Assembly: GCA_001792465.1 (NCBI GenBank)
Contig: MGGO01000001.1
Span: 5,766-18,920, forward strand
Length of the DNA stretch: 13,155 nucleotides
Direction: 5' to 3'
DNA from: Candidatus Woesebacteria bacterium RIFCSPHIGHO2_01_FULL_44_10
GTDB taxonomy: Bacteria; Patescibacteriota; Microgenomatia; UBA8517
Part shown: piece after piece, positions 7,456-11,879 of the stretch
Position numbering within the stretch: the first letter of the stretch is position 1
How the letters are laid out: each line of letters opens with the position of its first letter
Translations under genes and position numbers: made by a program
Notes under the pieces: generated by a model
Database searches by the model: none
What the model saw: the letters and a program-made list of their open reading frames with translations, nothing else
Told to the model about the DNA's origin: nothing

Positions 7456-7704
7456 TTATTGATAATGAAGATTGATATCAATTATTTCAACCTCACCATC
7501 AATATAAATGAAAATGGCTCGATATCTCTTATCAATCCTAAAAGAATATATCTTCAGCTTTCTTGGTTCCAAAGCTTCTGTATTTAATGAGGGGTGCTTT
7601 GGATTTTGTTCAAAAATTCCTATCTGCTTTCTTAACTTTTTAAGAAGACTTCTCTTCTTTGCATAAGCGATCAAATCTACACGTAAAGCTTTAATTGGGG
7701 GCAT
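7456..7704 (-). CDS. RelE/ParE-superfamily toxin of a type II toxin-antitoxin pair
   Basis: The protein is 82 residues from the ATG at 7704. It has the compact RelE/ParE fold pattern: an N-terminal helical part (AYAKKRSLLKKLRKQIGIF), the NPKHPSL turn, then strands with YSFRIDKRYRAIFIYIDGEVE and the terminal IIDINLHYQ. The RI-x3-YRAIF and terminal H-Y pattern is shared by RelE/YafQ-like mRNA interferases and by ParE gyrase toxins, and the sequence alone does not separate them. Upstream in-frame TTG (7731) and GTG codons would extend it to 91 residues deeper into the antitoxin gene. ATG 7704 leaves a 14-base overlap, typical for such pairs. No Shine-Dalgarno precedes it; a GACTTT/AAAGTC palindrome (7713-7725) lies just before the start and may limit translation. 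Confidence 0.85.
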   Translation of the reverse strand: MPPIKALRVDLIAYAKKRSLLKKLRKQIGIFEQNPKHPSLNTEALEPRKLKIYSFRIDKRYRAIFIYIDGEVEIIDINLHYQ

Positions 7705-7966
7705 AAACAGAAGACTTTGAAAGTCCACCAATTACGCTCTCAATGAACTTTTCGTTATACTGTCCTGTTGCTTTCATTTCCCGTTTTATCTTACTTAGGG
7801 AAACTTTTTTAAACGGTTTAAAAATCACCTCACTGCGTTGAGTCAAAAGATAAAATCTCAAAAGTGATCGCACGAACTCAGAACGAGAAGCGTAGCCTTC
7901 CTTATCGACCACCTGGTCTAATTTACCAGCCAGTTTTGTAGGTAAAGAAATATTAACTGTTTGCAT
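7691..7966 (-). CDS. Ribbon-helix-helix antitoxin
   Basis: This 91-residue protein has an N-terminal ribbon-helix-helix DNA-binding domain of the CopG/ParD type: the strand MQTVNISLPTKLAGKLDQVV, helix and turn EGYASRSEFVRSLLRFYLL. A C-terminal extension of about 45 residues probably wraps the toxin. Such antitoxins neutralise the toxin and repress their own operon as dimers. The order antitoxin first, toxin overlapping behind, is the usual one. The ATG is 6 bases from the -10 box, so the mRNA should be leaderless. A perfect 21-base palindrome in the promoter is the likely operator. Confidence 0.88.
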   Translation of the reverse strand: MQTVNISLPTKLAGKLDQVVDKEGYASRSEFVRSLLRFYLLTQRSEVIFKPFKKVSLSKIKREMKATGQYNEKFIESVIGGLSKSSVYAPN

Positions 7967-7972
7967 GAAACT

Positions 7973-8002
7973 ATTTTAACAAAAATTGGCAATTTTTGTC
8001 AA
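7973..8002 (-). promoter_or_regulatory. Promoter of the toxin-antitoxin operon
   Basis: On the minus strand a consensus TTGACA (8002-7997) is followed after 18 bases by the extended -10 TGTTAAAAT (hexamer TAAAAT 7978-7973). The predicted transcription start at 7966 is the A of the antitoxin ATG. The -35 box begins 3 bases after the stop codon of the HD-domain gene. This is the strongest promoter by consensus in the window. Confidence 0.75.
7979..7999. promoter_or_regulatory. Palindromic operator overlapping the toxin-antitoxin promoter
   Basis: ACAAAAATTG-G-CAATTTTTGT is a perfect inverted repeat, 10 bases per arm around one central base. It fills the spacer between -35 and -10 and touches the end of the -35 box. 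A ribbon-helix-helix dimer or pair of dimers bound here would block RNA polymerase, which fits autorepression by the antitoxin. Binding itself is inferred. Confidence 0.65.
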
Positions 8003-8004
8003 GA

Positions 8005-8559
8005 TTATAATCCCAACACTTCTGAAATCTCCTGGAGTGCGGCGAGGCAGATTTTAATGTAGTCCTCCAATTTTATCCCCAGCTTTTCTTGGCAAAGCTC
8101 AATCTGTTCACGGTGAACGCCTTTGGCAAAAGCTTTGGCTGGCCACTTTTTGAGAACCGAATCAACTGTGACCGAAGAAAGTTTACGGTCCGGCCTCACC
8201 AAAGCGCAGGCAATGATAAAACCTGATAACTCATCACAAGTATAAAGGGCCCATTCCAGCTTGGTTTCCGGCGCCTCGGTCATGCCATTAAATTTCCAGG
8301 CGTGCCGGGCAATGGCATTTATTAACCAATCAGGGGCATTATTTTCTTTTAACCAGGCCAGGGTTTTGCGGGGATGCTCCTCGGGCCACTTTTCGTAATC
8401 AGCATCATGAATGAGTCCCGCCAGTCCCCACTCATCTTCATTCTCATCAAAATGCCGGGCCAGCGCCCGCATTTGAGCCTCCACCGCCAACATATGCTTG
8501 ACCAGATTTTTATTTACGGTCCAATCATTTACTAATTTCAATCCTTCTTCTCGCGTCAT
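8005..8559 (-). CDS. HD-domain metal-dependent hydrolase, substrate unknown
   Basis: The 184-residue protein has the HD-domain metal site: H22 (VKHMLAVEA), the HD pair H51-D52 (LAGLIHDADYEKWPEEHP), H62 and H86 as further candidates, and D109 (YTCDELSGF). HD proteins of this size hydrolyse phosphate esters of nucleotides or related compounds; the substrate cannot be read from the sequence. Its ATG overlaps the lysS stop as ATGA, and a weak Shine-Dalgarno (GGAGAG, 11 bases from the ATG) lies in the end of lysS, so it is the second gene of the lysS operon. Confidence 0.85.
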   Translation of the reverse strand: MTREEGLKLVNDWTVNKNLVKHMLAVEAQMRALARHFDENEDEWGLAGLIHDADYEKWPEEHPRKTLAWLKENNAPDWLINAIARHAWKFNGMTEAPETKLEWALYTCDELSGFIIACALVRPDRKLSSVTVDSVLKKWPAKAFAKGVHREQIELCQEKLGIKLEDYIKICLAALQEISEVLGL

Positions 8560-10118
8560 TTTTTGCTTATCTCTCCAAATCTTTTCCTTGCTACCTCGGT
8601 GTGTTCAAGGAGAAACCAGGCGGCACGGGGGCCGTGAGTTTTCCCAATTAGTGCTAAGTAAATTGCCTCAAATGCCCTGTTTGATGGCAGCCCCATTTTT
8701 TTGGCCAGGTTGTAAAGTGCAATCTGCAAGTCTTCGGGTGTTTTCCAATCTTGACCTAAAAGCTCCGCCACAACAACTAAGTACTGTTTCTGGATTTCTG
8801 ATAAGCCTTTGGCCTTTCGAGAAATATTCTCAGATGGAATAAAAACTTCCTCCTTGGGCGCATAGCCTGTCAGCCAAATCTTGGCGTATTTGATTCTTTC
8901 TTTTAGGGTTTCTTCTTCACCTTTAGAAAGAGCGCTGTCCTTGACCTCGGCAAACTTTTTATCCAGATCTATTTCAGGGTGTTGCATAAATCTGGCCACA
9001 TCTCTAAACCGAGGTAAAAATTGCTCCTTGGGGGGCTTGCCTGAAACCCGAGATAGTTCAAAAATTCGAGCTAGGTTCCTCTTAGGATCTTGCCAATAGA
9101 CTTTTGCAGCTTCATCATAATCATCAAAAAGATCAGGAATCGTCATCCCCCCTGGATCAAAGTTAATAGCCCGGTTATATTTGACCCGCGTGATTAAGAA
9201 GCGAATCAAGTAAGGGGGAATTATCTCAGAAATTTCTTTCGCGCTCGAGCCAATCCCTTTCGAAGAACTCATTTTGTGCCCACCGATTAAGAAAAATTCA
9301 TGAGAAAAAGCAAACGGAACCGGGTAATCCAAAACGTCTTTACACATCAGCTTGGCAAAGTCGTGACTGCCACCATCACTCATGTGGTCCTTTCCCGCTC
9401 CTTCAATCGTGACACCAATAACTTTCCACTTACACGGCCACTCTACTTTCCAAGGCAACTTACCATGGCCATCAAAGGGACTCACTTTGCCTTGGTGTCC
9501 ACAACCTTTGGTCCAATCAACTGCATCAACCTGGCAGGTATAAGTTACTTTGCTGCCGTCCCAACCTGTAACTGAGGTGGTCGAAAGCTTGCCACAATTT
9601 TTACAAACAACTTGAAATGGGTACCAGTTGCTCGGTCTATCCTGGCCATAAAGGGATTTGTAAATGGCTCTTATTTTACCTGCCTTATCCAGACAAAGGC
9701 GAACCAGTGCGTTCATTTTGCCTGATAAATAAAGCTCGCTACCCCAAATTATTTTTGGGTGTACGCCAAGCGAGTTAAAAATTTCGGTATACTCCTGGCC
9801 CCACCGCTGGCCATATGATTCAAAACCAGGCTCTGGAGAGGGGATTTTATAAAGAGGCTTGCCCAAATGCTTACGATACTTTTTCTCGTCTAAATAAGTT
9901 GGTAGTGAATCCATAGGATCGTGGTCTTCTAGGACATATGAGAAAGTGGCTTTTTCTCCCCTTGCTTGCAAAACGCGATAAATGAGTTCGTGAGTAACCA
10001 CTGCCCGCACCGAGCCAATATGCACACGGCCTGACGGGGTCTTCATATCATCAACCCAAAATGGTTGATATTTCCCCGATTCGACAATTTCATCTACCAA
10101 TTTATCTGCCCAATACAT
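8556..10118 (-). CDS. lysS: Lysyl-tRNA synthetase, class I
   Basis: This enzyme charges tRNA-Lys with lysine using the class I (Rossmann) fold, the archaeal-type LysRS that replaces the usual class II enzyme in some bacteria (spirochaetes, some alphaproteobacteria, many CPR). Its 520 residues fit the family. The HIGH-like signature is HIGS at residues 33-36, the KMSKS-like loop is KMSSS at 282-286, and GGSHD at 249-253 belongs to the active site. Cysteines 172, 175, 195 and 206 form a probable zinc-binding insert (CKNCG, then CQ, then CGH). The C-terminal helical region (LPSNRAFEAIYLALIGKTHG) is the alpha-helix-cage type anticodon domain. It is the first gene of an operon with the HD hydrolase. 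TGCTAAACT lies 12 bases before the ATG. Confidence 0.96.
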   Translation of the reverse strand: MYWADKLVDEIVESGKYQPFWVDDMKTPSGRVHIGSVRAVVTHELIYRVLQARGEKATFSYVLEDHDPMDSLPTYLDEKKYRKHLGKPLYKIPSPEPGFESYGQRWGQEYTEIFNSLGVHPKIIWGSELYLSGKMNALVRLCLDKAGKIRAIYKSLYGQDRPSNWYPFQVVCKNCGKLSTTSVTGWDGSKVTYTCQVDAVDWTKGCGHQGKVSPFDGHGKLPWKVEWPCKWKVIGVTIEGAGKDHMSDGGSHDFAKLMCKDVLDYPVPFAFSHEFFLIGGHKMSSSKGIGSSAKEISEIIPPYLIRFLITRVKYNRAINFDPGGMTIPDLFDDYDEAAKVYWQDPKRNLARIFELSRVSGKPPKEQFLPRFRDVARFMQHPEIDLDKKFAEVKDSALSKGEEETLKERIKYAKIWLTGYAPKEEVFIPSENISRKAKGLSEIQKQYLVVVAELLGQDWKTPEDLQIALYNLAKKMGLPSNRAFEAIYLALIGKTHGPRAAWFLLEHTEVARKRFGEISKK

Positions 10119-10130
10119 GTTGCAGCCCCA

Positions 10131-10139
10131 AGTTTAGCA
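10131..10139 (-). promoter_or_regulatory. lysS promoter, extended -10 (TGCTAAACT)
   Basis: On the minus strand this box follows the stop codon of the 65-residue orphan gene directly. A TTTACT at 18 bases is a moderate -35. The predicted transcription start is at about 10124, giving a leader of 5-6 bases before the ATG at 10118. That is too short for a Shine-Dalgarno, although a GGGG lies just upstream. Confidence 0.55.
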
Positions 10140-10141
10140 GA

Positions 10142-10339
10142 CTACTCGTCCTCAGTAAATTGATCGCTCCCTGATGCTGCTTTTGTAAAGTCCAATGCAG
10201 CTATTGAACTTTTCGGCTCAAGTACTCGCAAAGAAACTACTGCCTGCGGTACATACCCTAGTTCTGAATAACTCTCTTGGCTAGTTTTTGGACGTATATA
10301 ATCTAATTTTCTGTTCACTCCATCCTCTGCTAACGACAT
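10142..10339 (-). CDS. 65-residue orphan protein, unknown function
   Basis: Unlike most genes here, it has a clear Shine-Dalgarno, GGGAGG at 10353-10348. Four consecutive start codons follow (GTG at 10348, then ATG at 10345, 10342 and 10339). The last lies 8 bases from the Shine-Dalgarno and is the best choice; the longest reading gives 68 residues. The product (MSLAEDGVNRKLDYIRPKTS and on) has no membrane segment, a middle stretch with strands (PQAVVSLRVLE) and an acidic, serine-rich end (SGSDQFTEDE). I recognise no family. It lies between the greA terminator and the lysS promoter. A TGATACTTT box at 10390-10382 could serve as its promoter; otherwise it depends on readthrough from greA. Confidence 0.6.
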   Translation of the reverse strand: MSLAEDGVNRKLDYIRPKTSQESYSELGYVPQAVVSLRVLEPKSSIAALDFTKAASGSDQFTEDE

Positions 10340-10356
10340 CATCATCACCTCCCATC

Positions 10357-10381
10357 AAAAAACCTCCTTTTTGGGAGGTTT
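10357..10381 (-). terminator. Rho-independent terminator of greA
   Basis: On the minus strand AAACCTCC pairs with GGAGGTTT (8 pairs) around the loop CAAAAA, with a run of six T from inside the stem end, 28 bases after the greA stop. The orientation of the T run assigns it to greA. Confidence 0.8.
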
Positions 10382-10408
10382 AAAGTATCAAGTAATTACC
10401 TCCCAGAA

Positions 10409-10870
10409 TTAGGAAGCAGGCTTGACGGACAAAATTTCGTAATTTAGTTTTCCCGCCGGGGCCGCAACTTCAACCCTGTCACCTTTTTTCTTCCCAACTA
10501 AGGCCTGGCCCAAAGGTGAAGTGTGGCTGATCTTTTTTGCTATGGGGTCGGCCTCCCAATCACCCACAATATTAAAGTCCGTCGTGGTGTTGTTGGTTGA
10601 AACCGTTACTACCGTTCCGACGGCAACAGTCCCGTCACCATTTGAGCCTTTGACAACTTCAGCGTGATCGACGACTTCAGTTAGTTCAGCAATTCTGCCA
10701 TCGAGGAAATCAAGCTCATCTTTTGCACTACTATAATCACTGTTTTCCGCCAGATCCCCTTCTTCTCGGGCACGGCTAAGCCGCTCGACAAGTTTTGGTC
10801 TTTTTAGACTGACCAACTCGTCAAGCTCGCTCTTTAGGCTGTCAAGCCCTTTTTGGGTAATTTGTATCAT
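10409..10870 (-). CDS. greA: Transcription elongation factor GreA
   Basis: GreA inserts its coiled coil into the secondary channel of RNA polymerase and stimulates cleavage of backtracked RNA. The 153 residues fit the usual 155-160. Residues 1-75 form the antiparallel coiled coil, with the catalytic acidic tip in REEGDLAENSDY (D39 and E42, matching D41 and E44 of the E. coli protein). The rest is the FKBP-like C-terminal domain (VAVGTVVTVS, then ISHTSPLGQALVGKKKGDRV). No Shine-Dalgarno is visible before the ATG and no convincing promoter lies close by. Transcription probably comes from the promoter at 11050-11021 through a structured leader of about 145 bases, or from readthrough of the glycosyltransferase gene. 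Confidence 0.95.
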   Translation of the reverse strand: MIQITQKGLDSLKSELDELVSLKRPKLVERLSRAREEGDLAENSDYSSAKDELDFLDGRIAELTEVVDHAEVVKGSNGDGTVAVGTVVTVSTNNTTTDFNIVGDWEADPIAKKISHTSPLGQALVGKKKGDRVEVAAPAGKLNYEILSVKPAS

Positions 10871-10892
10871 CTGGAATAACAGCTTACGCTAT

Positions 10893-11014
10893 AAAAAAAT
10901 TCCCTTACCTTTTTGCGAGGGGAAAAACTAAAAATTATTATCTTCCCCAATAGCTAGTTGGTCTTGATGTAAGACGCAGCCTTGCAAAAAAGTGAGGGTC
11001 TAGTAAACATAAGC
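10893..11014 (-). ncRNA. Structured greA leader or stand-alone small RNA
   Basis: From the predicted start at about 11014 to a run of seven T at 10899-10893 lies a 122-base region able to fold strongly. Arm A (10998-10980) and arm D (10920-10902) are an inverted repeat: the two copies agree at 16 of 19 positions, with one further position a G-U pair in the minus-strand RNA. Nested inside, GGGGAAGA (10948-10941) pairs with UUUUCCCC (10926-10919), about 8 pairs. Arm D is followed by AA and seven U, so the long hairpin ends like an intrinsic terminator. An alternative smaller hairpin UUCCC/GGGAA uses parts of both stems. It may be a greA attenuator or a separate small RNA. It does not resemble SRP, 6S or tmRNA. 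Confidence 0.45.
10954..11010 (-). CDS. Possible 18-codon leader peptide upstream of greA
   Basis: An ATG 4-6 bases after the predicted transcription start opens an 18-codon frame (MFTRPSLFCKAASYIKTN) ending in TAG. The position of the ATG matches the near-leaderless geometry of other genes here. The frame covers arm A of the leader hairpin, so a translating ribosome would block the A:D pairing. No Shine-Dalgarno is present. Short ORFs like this arise easily by chance, so this is tentative. Confidence 0.25.
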   Translation of the reverse strand: MFTRPSLFCKAASYIKTN

Positions 11015-11020
11015 AGTGTG

Positions 11021-11050
11021 ATTGTATACACTAATCTAACAGCTTGTCAA
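11021..11050 (-). promoter_or_regulatory. Promoter of the greA leader
   Basis: On the minus strand a consensus TTGACA (11050-11045) is followed by TATACA at 16 bases (11028-11023) or TACAAT at 18 bases (11026-11021). The predicted transcription start is about 11016-11014. The -35 box lies in a short inverted repeat TTGTC-TT-GACAA. It starts 16 bases after the glycosyltransferase stop. Confidence 0.65.
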
Positions 11051-11065
11051 GACAAACATAGTATA

Positions 11066-11779
11066 TCACAAACTCTTGTCGCTTAGCCAGCTATAACCGT
11101 TCTGAGACTGCCTTTTAAGGGTTGCTTTGGCCCAATAAGTCAATGTTTTTAAGTACCCCTGGGCCTCAAAGCCCCTTGGGGAAATGAAAGAAACCATCCC
11201 TAAGTTAATTAACGCTTTTTTCTGAGGCAGCTCCCAAAACTTTTTGCTGAGCCAATAGTCTTCACCAACCGTGTCCTCCCAGCCTCCTAATACTTCAAAA
11301 GTCTTTTTTCTAATAGCCATATTTCTACAAGCCAGGAAAGGTTTGTTCGCAAGGGCTCCCGATACGATTGAAGTGCTGTAAATAAAAAACGTATAAGTGT
11401 TGTACCAGAACGTTTTGACCGGATCTTTGTGTCTGAATACATCCACACCGATAACCGCCTGAACTTTCTTTTTGGAAAATTGTTTCTTGGCATTTTTAAG
11501 CCAGTTCGGGTTTAAAACCTGATCTGCGTCAATGAAACAAAGAATGTTGCCCGATGTCTTCTTTACCCCTTTGTTACGGGCAAAACTGGCGCCTTTCTTG
11601 CTCTCTTTGTATACCTTGGCACCAAGCTTTCTGGCAACCTGGACTGTTTTGTCGGTACTGCCGTTATCGACAACAATTATTTCATGCGCGGGTTCACTCT
11701 GGGCATAAATTGAACCAATACAGCGCTTGATATATGCCTCTTCGTTCAAGGCAGGGATGATAAATGAAAATTTTAGCAA
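11066..11779 (-). CDS. Family 2 (GT-A fold) glycosyltransferase
   Basis: The protein transfers a sugar from a nucleotide-activated donor, probably to a cell-surface polysaccharide or lipid carrier on the cytoplasmic face of the membrane. The 237 residues contain the GT2 core: strand FSFIIPALNEE at 4-14, VVDNGSTDKT at 36-45, the metal-binding DAD at 84-86 (CFIDADQ), ACRNMAIRK, and the acidic GED acceptor motif (VGEDYWLSKK). A hydrophobic stretch (TFFIYSTSIVSGALA) is moderately membrane-prone. Only one start codon is usable, a TTG at 11779, because the frame meets a stop three codons further upstream. That TTG is one base beyond the 3' end of tRNA-Glu, so the two are probably co-transcribed. 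No Shine-Dalgarno exists except inside the tRNA. Confidence 0.9.
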   Translation of the reverse strand: MLKFSFIIPALNEEAYIKRCIGSIYAQSEPAHEIIVVDNGSTDKTVQVARKLGAKVYKESKKGASFARNKGVKKTSGNILCFIDADQVLNPNWLKNAKKQFSKKKVQAVIGVDVFRHKDPVKTFWYNTYTFFIYSTSIVSGALANKPFLACRNMAIRKKTFEVLGGWEDTVGEDYWLSKKFWELPQKKALINLGMVSFISPRGFEAQGYLKTLTYWAKATLKRQSQNGYSWLSDKSL

Positions 11780-11780
11780 G

Positions 11781-11853
11781 TGACGCTATCGGGAGTCGAA
11801 CCCGAGTTTCTGGGATGAGAACCCAGTGTCCTAGACCACTAGACGATAGCGCC
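11781..11853 (-). tRNA. tRNA-Glu (anticodon CTC)
   Basis: The 73-base minus-strand gene folds into a full cloverleaf: acceptor GGCGCTA/TAGCGTC with one G-U pair, a 3-pair D stem with GG in the loop, anticodon stem CTGGG/CCCAG with loop TTCTCAT (anticodon CTC, reads GAG), a 4-base variable region, and T arm TCGGG-TTCGACT-CCCGA. The D region GTCTAG..GG..CTAGGACAC resembles bacterial tRNA-Glu. The discriminator base is A and no CCA is encoded (CTTGC follows), so a CCA-adding enzyme is needed. Confidence 0.95.
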
Positions 11854-11861
11854 GCAGAGGT

Positions 11862-11870
11862 ATTATACCA
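11862..11870 (-). promoter_or_regulatory. tRNA-Glu promoter, extended -10 (TGGTATAAT)
   Basis: On the minus strand a consensus TATAAT with TGn extension ends 8 bases before the tRNA 5' end. The predicted transcription start at about 11855 leaves only 2 bases for RNase P to remove. The -35 region, in the end of lon, is not recognisable. Confidence 0.7.
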
Positions 11871-11879
11871 AAAATTAAC

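Noticed and set aside
7713..7725. GACTTT/AAAGTC palindrome near the toxin start as a major regulatory element
   Set aside because: Six-base arms around a single base, within coding sequence; too weak alone for more than a note.
10893..11014. SRP RNA, 6S RNA, tmRNA or a known riboswitch upstream of greA
   Set aside because: None of their conserved core sequences is present; only hairpins and a U run are seen.
11859..11869. Palindrome GGTATAATACC before tRNA-Glu as an operator or lon terminator
   Set aside because: Stem is 5 bases without loop and coincides with the -10 box; no T run follows in the right place.
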